Source: Candidatus Dormiibacterota bacterium (lineage in GTDB: Bacteria; Acidobacteriota; Polarisedimenticolia; Gp22-AA2). Taken from it: a DNA stretch of 57,810 nt. Numbering within the stretch: position 1 is the first letter of the stretch; every line of letters starts with the position of its first letter. The stretch is from contig DASQAT010000029.1 in NCBI GenBank assembly GCA_035635555.1, positions 1-57,810 on the forward strand, in the 5' to 3' direction. This document shows, one piece after another, positions 9,330 to 18,158 of the stretch. A model generated the notes under the pieces. It was not told the DNA's origin. It worked only from the letters and a program-made list of their open reading frames with translations, and ran no database searches. Made by a program: the position numbers and the translations under genes.

Positions 9330-10061
9330 TCAGGCCGCCGGAGAAATACGGATGGTGATGCCGAGCGTCAGGAGAGCCCAGAGCAGACGGCAGATCTCGA
9401 AGTCGCTCACGCTCGACGTGCGGCAGAGCTCCCGCAGGGTGACCGGGCGCTCGCAATGGGACAGAAGCGTCCACTCCTCCAGGGACAGGGTCAGGTCGCG
9501 GCTCATGTCCTCCAGCCCCGGGGCCGTCTGATACCGCATGTCCAGGTCGCCGACCGCCTCCCAGATGCGCTCCCAGCTGTCGATCCGGCGGATTCCCTCA
9601 AGGATCGTGTTCCCCGCGCTCAGCTTGAGGGTGATCACCTCGTCGGTGGGCAGATCGCCGGGGCGGTAACGGTACCGTCCGCGTGTCCAGAGAAACAGGC
9701 TGCAGACGATGTTCCGGACCTGGTTGCGCACGCCTTCGACGAGGTCGTGAGGCTGAATCAGTCCCTGCTCGACCAGGACGGTGCCCAGGCGCTTGCCCTC
9801 CTCGGCGGCCCGTTCGAGAGAGCCCATCAACCCCTCGAGGCTGACGAGGCCGGCCTTGAAGAAGATCTGTCCCAGCCGATCGTCGCGATCGTTGGACGTG
9901 GCGAACACGGGCCGGCCCGAGTGGATGTAGATCGACTTCTCGCTGGTATCCCCGGTGAGGGTGAGGACACCGGTCTCCTTCCGGCGCAGGATGGAGTACA
10001 TCAGGCCAGGAAGGGTCGTGGTGGAGAGGATTCCCTCGCGCGGCAGGCTGTCGTTCTGCAT
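9330..10061 (-). CDS. DUF4388 domain protein
   Basis: A 243-residue cytosolic protein whose N-terminal half matches the DUF4388 pattern: LSTTTLPGLMYSILRRKETGVLTLTGDTSEKSIYIHSGRPVFATSN, with the GR-PVFA turn and the DRLGQIFFKAGLVS segment. Such domains occur in delta-proteobacterial and acidobacterial signalling and gliding proteins and are thought to mediate protein interactions. The C-terminal part (SRDLTLSLEEWTLLSHCERPVTLRELCRTSSVSDFEICRLLWALLTLGI) looks like a winged-helix domain. ATG 10061 is preferred over an upstream in-frame start at 10127. It is divergent from the XRE-TPR regulator, and a TTGACA promoter lies upstream. Confidence 0.8.
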   Translation of the reverse strand: MQNDSLPREGILSTTTLPGLMYSILRRKETGVLTLTGDTSEKSIYIHSGRPVFATSNDRDDRLGQIFFKAGLVSLEGLMGSLERAAEEGKRLGTVLVEQGLIQPHDLVEGVRNQVRNIVCSLFLWTRGRYRYRPGDLPTDEVITLKLSAGNTILEGIRRIDSWERIWEAVGDLDMRYQTAPGLEDMSRDLTLSLEEWTLLSHCERPVTLRELCRTSSVSDFEICRLLWALLTLGITIRISPAA

Positions 10062-10082
10062 CGCCCTCGATCGACCCCGGGT

Positions 10083-10111
10083 ACGGTAGGGACAGGGTGC
10101 ACAATTGTCAA
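10083..10111 (-). promoter_or_regulatory. Candidate promoter for the DUF4388 gene
   Basis: Minus strand: perfect -35 TTGACA (10106-10111), 17-nt spacer, weak -10 TACCGT (10083-10088). The weak -10 suggests an activator or a low basal level. Confidence 0.5.
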
Positions 10112-10359
10112 GCAGAGCGCCGGCCACGTCCGGGTCCTGGAAATTCGACTATCTCTCGTTCCTGGAGTAAGATATCCCATGCTGCAGATCATCCGCAAGG
10201 CGATTACAAATGTTTCTTGACGGAACTTTCATATAGCGGCACTATTGCAGCAGTCGTCGCTCCCCCGTACCTTTCAGGAACTTGCAGAGCGCCGACGAGC
10301 CAATGAGCCGCATGCACGCGATTGAATCTGGGGCGACGCAACGCAGGCGTCGGGGGAAC

Positions 10360-11544
10360 ATGGAGATGGAACAGGAACTGCGGGGCAGCACCCGGCTCGG
10401 GAACTATCTTCGCCGGCTCAGGATCGGATACGGCTTGTCACTGCGCCGTGTGGAGGACAAGGCGAAGACCGGAGGCGGCGAGATCGACAATTCCCAGCTG
10501 TCACGTTACGAACGCGGCAAGTGCTACCCCTCCTTCGACAAGCTGTGCCTTCTGGCGAACATCTTCAACGTCCCGATCCAGAACTTCTCCGACGTCCTCG
10601 ACCTGGAGCGGGTCGATCCGTTCGATCCGGCCCCCTCCTCGACCTACGTCGACCTGAGGGAAGAGGCCAACCGTGAATGGGACCAGGGGAATCATGCCCG
10701 GGCCTACGCCATCTACGAGACGGCCCTGGCGCGCCTGGAGGACGGGGTGGAGGGGGAGGTCGATCCCGAGACCCTGGCCCGGGCGCGATTCAATCTGGCC
10801 CGGACCCTCCTGCGCATGGGGAAAATCAGCCTCGCCGAAACCGAGCTCCGGCTCATTCTGAGACGCCACAAGGAGATTTCCGCGACCACCGAGTGCGCGG
10901 TTCTGGGCTGCCTGGCCGACGCGCACGAAGACAAGGGGGACCGCTATCTGGCGCTCCTGGAATCGGAGAAGGCCCTGACGATTGCCCGCAAGGACGCGAA
11001 CGCCGAGTACGAAGGGTATGCGCTGCACCGCATCGGGCGCCTGCACTTCGTGGACGGCAATTACGAGAAGGCGCTCGACGGATTCCGCGAGGCGCGTGAG
11101 CGGCTGGAGGACAGGGCCAGCCGCTATGACCTCACTCTCATCCGCATCAACATCGGCTTCTGCCAGGCGATGATCGGTCGCATGGACCGGGGCATCCGCG
11201 AGCTGAAGGAAGCGCTCCAGGTCGCGAGCAAGGAGGGGTTCCGCCGCTGCTCGACTTTCGCCCTGCTGTACCTCGGGCAGATTCATCTGCTCAAGCAGGA
11301 GCACGTCCGGGCGCGCGATTATTTCGAGGAAGCGGAGCTCATGGCCCACGGGGGAGAGGAGAGGTTCGTGGACATCCTCTTCCAGACCGCCTATCACCTC
11401 TGGGATATGGCGCGGATCTCGAGGAACCAGGTGCAGGAGAAGGTCTACTTCGGCCGCTTGAAATTCCTGCGATCGCAGATCGACCGGCAATTCCAGGAAG
11501 TTGAAAAGTTCGACCAGTTCATCGAACAAGGAAAGGGCAGGTGA
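10360..11544 (+). CDS. XRE-family HTH regulator with C-terminal TPR repeats
   Basis: A 394-residue protein with a DNA-binding XRE/cro helix-turn-helix at about residues 10-75 (LGNYLRRLRIGYGLSLRRVEDKAK then SQLSRYERGKCYPSFDKLCLLANIFNV). About 290 residues of tetratricopeptide repeats follow (for example ARARFNLARTLLRMGKISLAETEL and IGRLHFVDGNYEKALDGFREA). This layout recalls RRNPP-type regulators in which the TPR part senses a peptide or partner; ligand binding here is not shown. The start is chosen at ATG 10360; ATG 10366 has a better-spaced GGGGGA, and in-frame starts exist back to 10303. The secreted protein gene follows 4 nt after the stop, and the DUF4388 gene is divergent. Confidence 0.85.
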   Translation: MEMEQELRGSTRLGNYLRRLRIGYGLSLRRVEDKAKTGGGEIDNSQLSRYERGKCYPSFDKLCLLANIFNVPIQNFSDVLDLERVDPFDPAPSSTYVDLREEANREWDQGNHARAYAIYETALARLEDGVEGEVDPETLARARFNLARTLLRMGKISLAETELRLILRRHKEISATTECAVLGCLADAHEDKGDRYLALLESEKALTIARKDANAEYEGYALHRIGRLHFVDGNYEKALDGFREARERLEDRASRYDLTLIRINIGFCQAMIGRMDRGIRELKEALQVASKEGFRRCSTFALLYLGQIHLLKQEHVRARDYFEEAELMAHGGEERFVDILFQTAYHLWDMARISRNQVQEKVYFGRLKFLRSQIDRQFQEVEKFDQFIEQGKGR

Positions 11545-11548
11545 TCCG

Positions 11549-12298
11549 ATGAGCGTGCTGCGCGGCATCCGGTTCTGGTTCGCGGTCGCGGCGCTCCTGG
11601 TCCTGCCTTCCACCGTGGTCGCCGAGGTCAGCGTCCAGGTCGACTCACACGGCAACTACAAGCGCTACTTCTACCTGACCGGAGGCGGGGGCAAGTCGGC
11701 CATCGTCTGGACGCAGGTGCGGCCGCACCTCTCGCCCCGGCTCGTGCTCAATCCGCTCGGGGACAGTTACGGCGACGGTCCGCCCGTGATCCAGGTCTCG
11801 CCGGCGACGGGTTACCCCTGGGTGGTCTGGCCCAAGAACTTCGGAAACATCCAGCAGCTGGCGTTCTCCACCTGGGACGGCAAGGGCTGGACCGAACCGG
11901 CCCTGGTCAACCCCGGGGTCCCGCTGGTTTACAGCGACCAGAGCCCCGCCCTGGTGATCGATCAGTTCGGCAAGCCGTATCTGGTCTGGGCGAGAGCGGA
12001 GCAGACGACCAGGATTTACTTCACGACGCTGATCAAGGGACAATGGTCGCCCGGGTTCGTGCTCAGCGATCCCACCGTCGACAGCCGGGCACCCGCAATC
12101 ACGCTGAACGGAAAGACCGCGGTCGTCACCTTCCAGACCCCGACCGGGTCCGTGACGAGGACCTACGAAACGGCGATCCTCGTCAACAGCGCCGCCAGCC
12201 TGATGGACAACCCGATCCCGCCGCTCAACGCGCCGCCACCGACGACCGATCCCGGGGGCGGTGCCGGCGGAGGCTCCAATCAGGCGAAGATGGAGTAG
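11549..12298 (+). CDS. Secreted protein with sialidase/beta-propeller-like repeats, unknown function
   Basis: A 249-residue exported protein. Residues 1-25 are a clear signal peptide (SVLRGIRFWFAVAALLVLPSTVVA). The mature part has repeated strands of the type found in exo-sialidase/BNR-like propellers: PWVVWPKNFGNIQQLAFSTWDGKGW, then PYLVWARAEQTTRIYFTTLIKGQWS. The tail is a proline/glycine-rich linker (PPPTTDPGGGAGGGS). I do not recognise a specific family. It starts 4 nt after the XRE-TPR gene and is probably in its operon, so it may be co-produced with or controlled by that regulator. A hairpin follows its stop. Confidence 0.75.
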   Translation: MSVLRGIRFWFAVAALLVLPSTVVAEVSVQVDSHGNYKRYFYLTGGGGKSAIVWTQVRPHLSPRLVLNPLGDSYGDGPPVIQVSPATGYPWVVWPKNFGNIQQLAFSTWDGKGWTEPALVNPGVPLVYSDQSPALVIDQFGKPYLVWARAEQTTRIYFTTLIKGQWSPGFVLSDPTVDSRAPAITLNGKTAVVTFQTPTGSVTRTYETAILVNSAASLMDNPIPPLNAPPPTTDPGGGAGGGSNQAKME

Positions 12299-12315
12299 GC
12301 GCGGCCATCGGGGTT

Positions 12316-12642
12316 CTATCCCTCCGTCGCGGAGGGATGCCCGCCGACAGGCCCCTGATGGCGGGCCATCTGCAGGCGCAGGGCGTCACTCTCCTCCTCC
12401 AGACGCTGCAGTTGCTTGCGAAGCTGCCTGTTGGTGATCCGGATCTTGATGCCGTCGAGCACGCCGATGGCGCAGGTGAAGGCCACTCCGAAGATGGCCG
12501 CCGTCGCCAGCACCGCGCCCATGGGGACCGGCCCGATGTGCCAGAGCCAGAGGTTGACGGTCACATCGGAGCTGTTCAGGACTCCCAGGACGAACAGGAC
12601 CCCGAAAAAGAAGAAGACGACGAGATAGACCAGGATGTTCAC
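12316..12642 (-). CDS. LapA-domain (DUF1049) inner-membrane protein
   Basis: A 108-residue inner-membrane protein with the LapA/YciS domain. There are two transmembrane helices (NILVYLVVFFFFGVLFVLGVL and GAVLATAAIFGVAFTCAIGVL) flanking the conserved NSSDVTVNLWLWHIGPVPMG loop, then a cytosolic coiled coil (RQLRKQLQRLEEESDALRLQM). In E. coli LapA works with LapB in LPS assembly and LpxC turnover. The start is GTG 12642, preceded by GGAGGA and overlapping the kdsC stop by 4 nt. Its place at the end of a Kdo operon fits a role in LPS assembly; no lapB is visible here. Confidence 0.85.
   Translation of the reverse strand: MNILVYLVVFFFFGVLFVLGVLNSSDVTVNLWLWHIGPVPMGAVLATAAIFGVAFTCAIGVLDGIKIRITNRQLRKQLQRLEEESDALRLQMARHQGPVGGHPSATEG
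12318..12338. terminator. Hairpin between converging genes
   Basis: A perfect 9-bp stem, ATCCCTCCG / CGGAGGGAT, with a 3-nt TCG loop lies between the stop of the secreted-protein gene and the 3' end of lapA, and includes the last codons of lapA. There is no T-run, so it is a likely bidirectional 3'-end structure rather than a textbook intrinsic terminator. Confidence 0.5.
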
Positions 12643-13226
12643 CGCTGTTCCTCCGCCGGCCGTGCGCCCCGGGCGCGCCGCGCACCGGAGCGCGCCGGAT
12701 CGTACCACTCGATGACCTCCTCCCACTTCCCCTGAGCCTTGAGGATCGCGTCGACGACCTCGCGCACCGCCCCGCGCCCGCCCGGGTCGCGCGTCACGAA
12801 CAGGGCGCGGCGGAGCACCTCGGGACGCGCGTCCGCCACCGCGACCGGCATGCCGACCCGGCCCAAAACCGCCAGGTCGGTCAGGTCGTCGCCGATGTAG
12901 CACACCTGGGCGTCGCTCAGCTTCAACCGGCGCACGATTCGATCGTAGGCCTGGAGCTTGTCCCGGACGCGAAGATGCACCTCGTGCAGACCCAGCTCCT
13001 CGGCCCGGCGGACCACGGCGGCGCCGCCGCGGCCCGAAAGCACTCCGGTGCGCAGCCCCATCCTCCTGGCGATGGAGAGCCCGATCCCGTCCTTCACGTC
13101 GTAAGTCTTGGCCTCGGCGGTCCCCTCGATGAAGGAGATCCGCCCGTCGGTCAGGACACCGTCCACGTCCATGAGAAGCAGGCAGATGCGGCGCGCACGC
13201 GGAGCGAACGGCCTGCGGCACCTCAT
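12639..13226 (-). CDS. kdsC: 3-deoxy-D-manno-octulosonate-8-phosphate phosphatase (KdsC)
   Basis: A 195-residue C0-type HAD phosphatase that removes the 8-phosphate from Kdo-8-P. The catalytic DxD motif is D20-V-D22 in LLLMDVDGVLTDG, followed by the family motif KTYDVKDGIGLSIARRMG, the SGR motif LSGRGG, and the metal-binding GDDLTDLAVLGRVGMPVAVADA. The length is typical, though the C-terminal tail is longer than usual. It lies 40 nt after kdsD and overlaps lapA by 4 nt in the Kdo operon. Confidence 0.95.
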   Translation of the reverse strand: MRCRRPFAPRARRICLLLMDVDGVLTDGRISFIEGTAEAKTYDVKDGIGLSIARRMGLRTGVLSGRGGAAVVRRAEELGLHEVHLRVRDKLQAYDRIVRRLKLSDAQVCYIGDDLTDLAVLGRVGMPVAVADARPEVLRRALFVTRDPGGRGAVREVVDAILKAQGKWEEVIEWYDPARSGARRARGARPAEEQR

Positions 13227-13266
13227 GGCGTTATTCTCCGTCGCCGGAGGCGGCCCGGCCCCGCTC

Positions 13267-14223
13267 CTAGAAGAGCTGTGTGCGCCACAGATCGTGAATG
13301 TGCAGGACCCCTTCGACCCGATCCTGCGCGTCGATGACGACCAGCGAGGTGATCTTCCGCGCTTCCAGGACGTTGAGCGCGGCCACGGCCAGCTCCTGCC
13401 GGCCGATGGTGACCGGACCTCGCGACATGACGGCGTCCACCGTCATCGACAGCAGATTTTCGCCGCGCCCGAGATGTCGGCGCAGATCACCGTCGGTGAT
13501 CACCCCCGCCAGCGTTCCGTCCTCCCGCACCACGCAGGCCATCCCGAGCTTCCTGTCGCTCATGGTGCGGATCGCCTCCCGCATGGGCGTGCCGACCCGC
13601 ACCAGCGGCGCGTTGTCTCCGGAATGCATGACCTGCGCCACGGTGACGACCTTGCGGCCGATGTCGCCGCCCGGGTGGTTCCGGGCGAAATCCTCCAGCG
13701 TGAAGCCGCGTCTTTCGAGGAGGGCCATCGCCAGGGCGTCCCCCATCGCCAGGGCCGCCGTCGTGCTGGCTGTCGGCACGAGGCCGAGAGGGGAGGCCTC
13801 CTGCTCGATGCGCACGTCCAGGACGATCCGCGAGTGGCGCGCGAGCGTCGAGGCGGGACTGCCGGTCATCGCGATCAGGCCGACGTCGAGACGCTTGATG
13901 AGCTCAAGGAGTCGCAGGATCTCTTCGGTCTCGCCGCTCTGTGACAGCGCCAGCACAGCGTCCCCCGGTACGACCATGCCGATGTCCCCGTGGACCGCTT
14001 CCGCCGGGTGCAGGAACAGGGACGGAGTCCCGGTGCTGTTGAACGTCGCGGCGATCTTGGCGCCGATGAGACCCGATTTGCCCATGCCGGTCACCACGAC
14101 CCGTCCCTTGCAGGCGAACAGGGTCTCGACGGCGCGGTCGAACCCCTCGCCCAGTCGTGGCACCAGATCGAGGATGGCGCGGGCCTCCAGCTCGAGCACC
14201 GCGCGCGCGATGGTCCGTGTCAC
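13267..14223 (-). CDS. kdsD: D-arabinose-5-phosphate isomerase (KdsD)
   Basis: A 318-residue isomerase converting ribulose-5-P to arabinose-5-P, the first committed step to Kdo. The SIS domain is visible as VVVTGMGKSGLIGAKIAATFNSTGTPSLFLHPAEAVHGDIGM with the SQSGETEEI phosphosugar motif. Two CBS domains occupy about residues 195-318 (VRVGTPMREAIRTMSDRKLGMACVV and IGRQELAVAALNVLEARKITSLVVID). It starts with a 4-nt overlap on the kdsA stop. All motifs are intact. Confidence 0.96.
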   Translation of the reverse strand: MTRTIARAVLELEARAILDLVPRLGEGFDRAVETLFACKGRVVVTGMGKSGLIGAKIAATFNSTGTPSLFLHPAEAVHGDIGMVVPGDAVLALSQSGETEEILRLLELIKRLDVGLIAMTGSPASTLARHSRIVLDVRIEQEASPLGLVPTASTTAALAMGDALAMALLERRGFTLEDFARNHPGGDIGRKVVTVAQVMHSGDNAPLVRVGTPMREAIRTMSDRKLGMACVVREDGTLAGVITDGDLRRHLGRGENLLSMTVDAVMSRGPVTIGRQELAVAALNVLEARKITSLVVIDAQDRVEGVLHIHDLWRTQLF

Positions 14224-15038
14224 CGGGCCCCCCTGACGACGGCGTCGATGGCCATCACTTGGCGGAGGAGCGGCTCGACCGCGGGGAGCGGCAGGGAATT
14301 CGGCCCGTCGCTCTTCGCCCTCTCCGGATGGTCATGCACCTCGCAGAACAGCGCGTCGATCCCGACCGCGGCGGCCGCCCGCGCGAGAAACGGGATGAAC
14401 TCGGAGTCGCCTCCGCTCCTGTCTCCCAGCCCCCCGGGATGTTGCACCGAATGAGTCGCGTCCATCACCACGGGACATCCGAAGCGTCGCATGACGACGA
14501 GGGACCGGAAGTCGACGATCAGGTTCTGGTACCCGAACGTCGTGCCCCGCTCGGTGACCAGCACCTTGTCGTTCCCCGTGGAGCGCACTTTGTCGATGGC
14601 GTGGCGGATTTCCGGTGGCGACAGGAACTGCCCTTTCTTGATATTGACCGCGCGACCCGTCCGGCCGGCGGCGACCAGCAGGTCGGTCTGCCGGCAGAGG
14701 AAAGCCGGGATCTGCAGCACGTCCAGGACCTGGGCGGCCTCGTCGGCCTGGCCGGGCTCGTGGATGTCCGAGAGGAGCGGCACGCCCACCTCCGCCTTGA
14801 CCGCCTTCAGGATGCGCAGCCCCTCCTTCAGGCCGGGACCGCGGAACGACTCGATCGAGCCGCGGTTGGCCTTGTCGAACGACGACTTGAAGATGTACGG
14901 GACGCCGCAGTCGCGCGCGAGCTTCGCGAGGGCGCGGGCCATGTGCAGGGCGTGCTCCTCCCCCTCGATTACGCAGGGGCCGGCGATGAACGCCAGGGGC
15001 GCGCCGTCGCCGACGGCGAGATCCCGGGTGATCGCCAC
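14220..15038 (-). CDS. kdsA: Kdo-8-phosphate synthase (KdsA)
   Basis: Condenses phosphoenolpyruvate with arabinose-5-P. Motifs are FIAGPCVIE, FKSSFDKANR, the SFRGPGLKEGL loop, LSDIHEP, LCRQTDLL, INIKKGQFLSP, and DATHSVQ. A cysteine (AGPCVIE) sits at the position that marks metal-dependent KdsA enzymes, though that cysteine is seen more widely in related DAHP-type sequences. I chose GTG 15038 because it gives 272 residues and the usual short lead into the first strand. GTG 15098, inside pyrG and preceded by AGGAG, is in frame and would add 20 residues. It is in the Kdo operon between pyrG and kdsD. Confidence 0.95.
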   Translation of the reverse strand: MAITRDLAVGDGAPLAFIAGPCVIEGEEHALHMARALAKLARDCGVPYIFKSSFDKANRGSIESFRGPGLKEGLRILKAVKAEVGVPLLSDIHEPGQADEAAQVLDVLQIPAFLCRQTDLLVAAGRTGRAVNIKKGQFLSPPEIRHAIDKVRSTGNDKVLVTERGTTFGYQNLIVDFRSLVVMRRFGCPVVMDATHSVQHPGGLGDRSGGDSEFIPFLARAAAAVGIDALFCEVHDHPERAKSDGPNSLPLPAVEPLLRQVMAIDAVVRGAR

Positions 15039-15063
15039 CCGGCGGGTCCCTTCGGGGCCCCGA

Positions 15064-16674
15064 TCAGCGCTGGGTCTGCCGGAACTGCCTGCAGGCACCG
15101 ATAAAGCTCCTGAAGAGCGGATGGGGGAGCATCGGCTTCGACTTGAACTCGGGATGGAACTGGCAGGACAGGAAATACGGATGGTCCTGGATCTCCACGA
15201 TCTCCACGAAACGGCGATCGGGGGTCTCGCCGCTGACCCGCATTCCCTTCTTCAGCATGGCGTCGAGGTACTCCCTGTTCACTTCGTAGCGGTGGCGGTG
15301 CCGCTCGCTGATCTCCGCCCTGCCGTAGGCGCGATGCGCCTGCGATCCCGGTTCCAGGACACACGGCCATTTTCCGAGGCGCATGTTCCCTCCCATGCGC
15401 TCAACTCCCTCCAGCTCGCGCAGCTTGTAAATCACCGGATACGGGGTGCCCGGGTTGAACTCGGCGGAGTCGGCGTCCTTCAGGCCGCAGACGTTGCGCG
15501 CGAACTCGATCACCGCGCACTGCAGACCCAGGCAGATGCCGAAGAAGGGGATCTTGCGCTCCCGCGCGTGCCTTATCGCCTCGAGCATGCCGGCGACGCC
15601 GCGGATGCCGAAGCCGCCGGGAACGAGGATCCCGTGGCACGGGGCGATCGCCTCCTCCAGCTGCCCGTCGGTCATGTTGTCCGCCTCGATCCAGCGCAGC
15701 TTCACCCGCACGTCGTTGGCGATGCCGCCGTGACAGAGGGCCTCGTTGAGGCTCTTGTAGGAATCCTCGTAGGTGACGTACTTGCCGACGATGCCGATGG
15801 CCACATCGCCGCCGGCCGGGCTCTTGATCTTCTCGACCATGCGCACCCAGTCGTCCATGTTCTTGTCGCGATAGGGCAGGTCCAGGAGCTTCAGGAGAAT
15901 GGCATCCAGTCCCTCCCGCGCGAGGACCAGGGGGACCTCGTAGATGGTCTCCACGTCCTTGGCCGTGATGACCGCCTCCTCGGGGACGTTGCAGAACAGG
16001 GCGATCTTCTTCTTGATCTCCTTGGGGATGAAACGGTCGGTCCGGCACATGAGGACGTCGGGCTGGATCCCGATCGCGCGCAGGTCGCGCACGGAATGCT
16101 GCGTCGGCTTGGTCTTCAGCTCCCCGGACGCGCCGATGTAGGGCACCAGAGTGAGATGGACGAAGACCGCGTCGGTGCGTCCGGCCTCCAGCCGGAACTG
16201 GCGGATCGCCTCGAGGAACGGCAGCGACTCGATGTCGCCCACCGTCCCCCCGATCTCCACGATCTGGATGTCGACGCCCTTCGATATCTTGCGGATGCTC
16301 TGCTTGATCTCGTCCGTCACGTGCGGGATGACCTGCACCGTGCCACCCAGGTAGTCGCCGCGTCTCTCCTTGGCGATCACCTGCTCGTAAATCCGGCCGC
16401 TCGTGAAGTTGTGATCGCGGGTGGACACGCTGGAGGTGTAGCGCTCGTAATGCCCCAGGTCGAGGTCGGTCTCCACTCCGTCCTCGGTCACGTACACTTC
16501 CCCGTGCTGGTAGGGGCTCATGGTCCCGGGATCGACGTTGAGATAGGGATCGAGCTTCTGCAACGTCACGCCGAAGCCGCGGGCCTCCATGAGACGGCCG
16601 ATCGAAGCCGCCGCCAGACCCTTGCCCAGGGAGGAGACCACACCCCCCGTGATGAAGATGTACTTGGTCGGCAC
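15064..16674 (-). CDS. pyrG: CTP synthase (PyrG)
   Basis: A 536-residue CTP synthase that aminates UTP using glutamine. The N-terminal synthase domain begins [16 protein letters not shown] with the P-loop, followed by [27 protein letters not shown] and [14 protein letters not shown]. The class I amidotransferase domain carries the nucleophile C381 in FFGICLGLQ and the His-Glu pair in QFHPEF. GTG 16674 is preceded by GAGGAG with a 6-nt gap. It lies 10 nt after kdsB and before kdsA, so CTP supply is co-expressed with the CTP-using KdsB. Confidence 0.97.
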   Translation of the reverse strand: MPTKYIFITGGVVSSLGKGLAAASIGRLMEARGFGVTLQKLDPYLNVDPGTMSPYQHGEVYVTEDGVETDLDLGHYERYTSSVSTRDHNFTSGRIYEQVIAKERRGDYLGGTVQVIPHVTDEIKQSIRKISKGVDIQIVEIGGTVGDIESLPFLEAIRQFRLEAGRTDAVFVHLTLVPYIGASGELKTKPTQHSVRDLRAIGIQPDVLMCRTDRFIPKEIKKKIALFCNVPEEAVITAKDVETIYEVPLVLAREGLDAILLKLLDLPYRDKNMDDWVRMVEKIKSPAGGDVAIGIVGKYVTYEDSYKSLNEALCHGGIANDVRVKLRWIEADNMTDGQLEEAIAPCHGILVPGGFGIRGVAGMLEAIRHARERKIPFFGICLGLQCAVIEFARNVCGLKDADSAEFNPGTPYPVIYKLRELEGVERMGGNMRLGKWPCVLEPGSQAHRAYGRAEISERHRHRYEVNREYLDAMLKKGMRVSGETPDRRFVEIVEIQDHPYFLSCQFHPEFKSKPMLPHPLFRSFIGACRQFRQTQR

Positions 16675-16684
16675 GTTCAACTCC

Positions 16685-17440
16685 TCATGAGGACGTCCGA
16701 AGCGCCCGTTCCACCGCGGAGACGTCGTCGGGGGTGTCGACCCCGTGATAACGTCCGCGCGCGCGCAGGACCTTGATCGAATGGCCGCGCTCCAGCGTCC
16801 GGAGCTGCTCCAGCCCTTCCAGTCTCTCCAGGACGCCGGGGCTCCACGACGCGAACTCCAGGAGGAACCCGCGGCGGTACGCGTACAGTCCGACGTGGCG
16901 AAGCCACGGCCGCTCCGTCCCCGCCAGGACATGGGGAATCGGGCTGCGCGAAAAGTAGAGCGCACGGCCCGAAGCGTCGCACACGACCTTGACGATGTTC
17001 GGATCGCGCGCCTCCTCCGGGTCGAGAAGCGGGTCGGCGAGGGTCGCCATGTTCGAGGACGGATCGTCGTCGAGACACTCGACCAGCCGGTCGATATCGA
17101 GCGGATCGAGCAGCGGCTCGTCCCCCTGGATGTTCACGAACACGTCGGCGGGAAGGGACCGGGCGACCTCCGCCAGGCGATCCGTGCCGGACGCGTGGGC
17201 CGCGGAGGTCATCACCACGTCGCCACCGAACGCGCGCACCGCCGAGGCGATCCGGTCGTCGTCCGTCGCCACGAGAAGGCGGGCGATGCGGCTGGCCGCG
17301 CGCGCCCTTTCGAAGACGCGCTCGACGAGCGTCCGGCCGCCGATGAGGGCAAGGGGTTTTCCCGGGAAACGGGACGACTGGTAGCGGGCCGGGATGACAC
17401 CGACGGCGTGCGTGGCTGCCTGGGGTGTCGGGTGCCGCAT
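16685..17440 (-). CDS. kdsB: CMP-Kdo synthetase (KdsB)
   Basis: A 251-residue cytidylyltransferase that activates Kdo with CTP. It has the N-terminal CTP-binding motif [16 protein letters not shown], the ATDDDRI segment, [17 protein letters not shown], and YFSRSPIPH with HVGLYAYRR, all diagnostic. The ATG is at 17440, with a promoter immediately upstream. First gene of the minus-strand run kdsB-pyrG-kdsA-kdsD-kdsC-lapA. Confidence 0.97.
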   Translation of the reverse strand: MRHPTPQAATHAVGVIPARYQSSRFPGKPLALIGGRTLVERVFERARAASRIARLLVATDDDRIASAVRAFGGDVVMTSAAHASGTDRLAEVARSLPADVFVNIQGDEPLLDPLDIDRLVECLDDDPSSNMATLADPLLDPEEARDPNIVKVVCDASGRALYFSRSPIPHVLAGTERPWLRHVGLYAYRRGFLLEFASWSPGVLERLEGLEQLRTLERGHSIKVLRARGRYHGVDTPDDVSAVERALRTSS

Positions 17441-17446
17441 CGACGG

Positions 17447-17476
17447 ATGTTAGCGCACGCCGCTCCGACATGTCAA
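17447..17476 (-). promoter_or_regulatory. Promoter for the Kdo operon
   Basis: Minus strand: -35 TTGACA (17471-17476), 18-nt spacer, -10 TAACAT (17447-17452). The -10 ends 7 nt before the kdsB ATG, so the transcript would be leaderless or nearly so. Confidence 0.7.
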
Positions 17477-17687
17477 AAGCAAAATCCTTCGCGGCACCCG
17501 GCTCCGCGCGGCCGGACGCGGCGAAACGGTCTCCTCGGCTGGAGCGGAGCGCGCCGCCGCGGGCGGTGCGCGCGAAACGAATTCTCTCGATTGCGCGTCG
17601 CTCGATGCTAGTATTGATGCAGACACGGCTCGTCGAAGCGACGTCTTTCGGCGGACAAGGCCGCGGCCGCCGGCAGGAGGGCACCGG

Positions 17688-18152
17688 ATGGCAGGAGAGA
17701 TCGAGAAGAACCTGGAAACCCTCGGATTCCGCCTGCCGGAGGTGGGCAAGCCTCTCGGGACGTACGTTCAAAGCGTGCGGAGCGGGAACCTCCTTTACAT
17801 CTCCGGCAAGCTCCCCAAGGAAAACGGACGCCTGAAATTCCCCGGCAAGATCGGGCGCGAGGTCACGGTCGACGAGGGGAAGGAGGCGGCCCGTCTCGCC
17901 GCCCTGAGCGTGCTGGCGACGGCCAAGCAGGCCGTGGAGGACCTCGACCGCGTGAAGAGGGTCGTCGAGGTGATCGGTTACGTCGCCGTGGCGCCGGGGT
18001 TTCTCGACGCGTTCGAGGTGCTCGAGGGCGCCTCCGAGGTGTTCGTCAAGGTGTACGGCGATCGGGGACGTCACGCCCGGCTCGGTGTCGGCGTCGCGGA
18101 GCTCCCCTCGAACGCCTGTCTGCAGCTGCAGGCGACCCTGGAAATCGAGTAG
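17688..18152 (+). CDS. Rid family (YjgF/YER057c/UK114) protein
   Basis: A 154-residue Rid-fold protein. Family text includes YVQSVRSGNLLYISGKLPKENGRL, AALSVLATAKQAVEDLDRVKRVVEVIGYVA and HARLGVGVAELPSNACLQLQATLEIE. RidA proper deaminates enamine/imine intermediates using a conserved Arg just before the LP motif (RLP); here that position is Glu (AELP), as in the longer Rid subgroup whose activity is less clear. Therefore I call it Rid family rather than RidA. The gene for a thioredoxin-like ferredoxin begins 7 nt later. Confidence 0.88.
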   Translation: MAGEIEKNLETLGFRLPEVGKPLGTYVQSVRSGNLLYISGKLPKENGRLKFPGKIGREVTVDEGKEAARLAALSVLATAKQAVEDLDRVKRVVEVIGYVAVAPGFLDAFEVLEGASEVFVKVYGDRGRHARLGVGVAELPSNACLQLQATLEIE

Positions 18153-18158
18153 CCGCGC

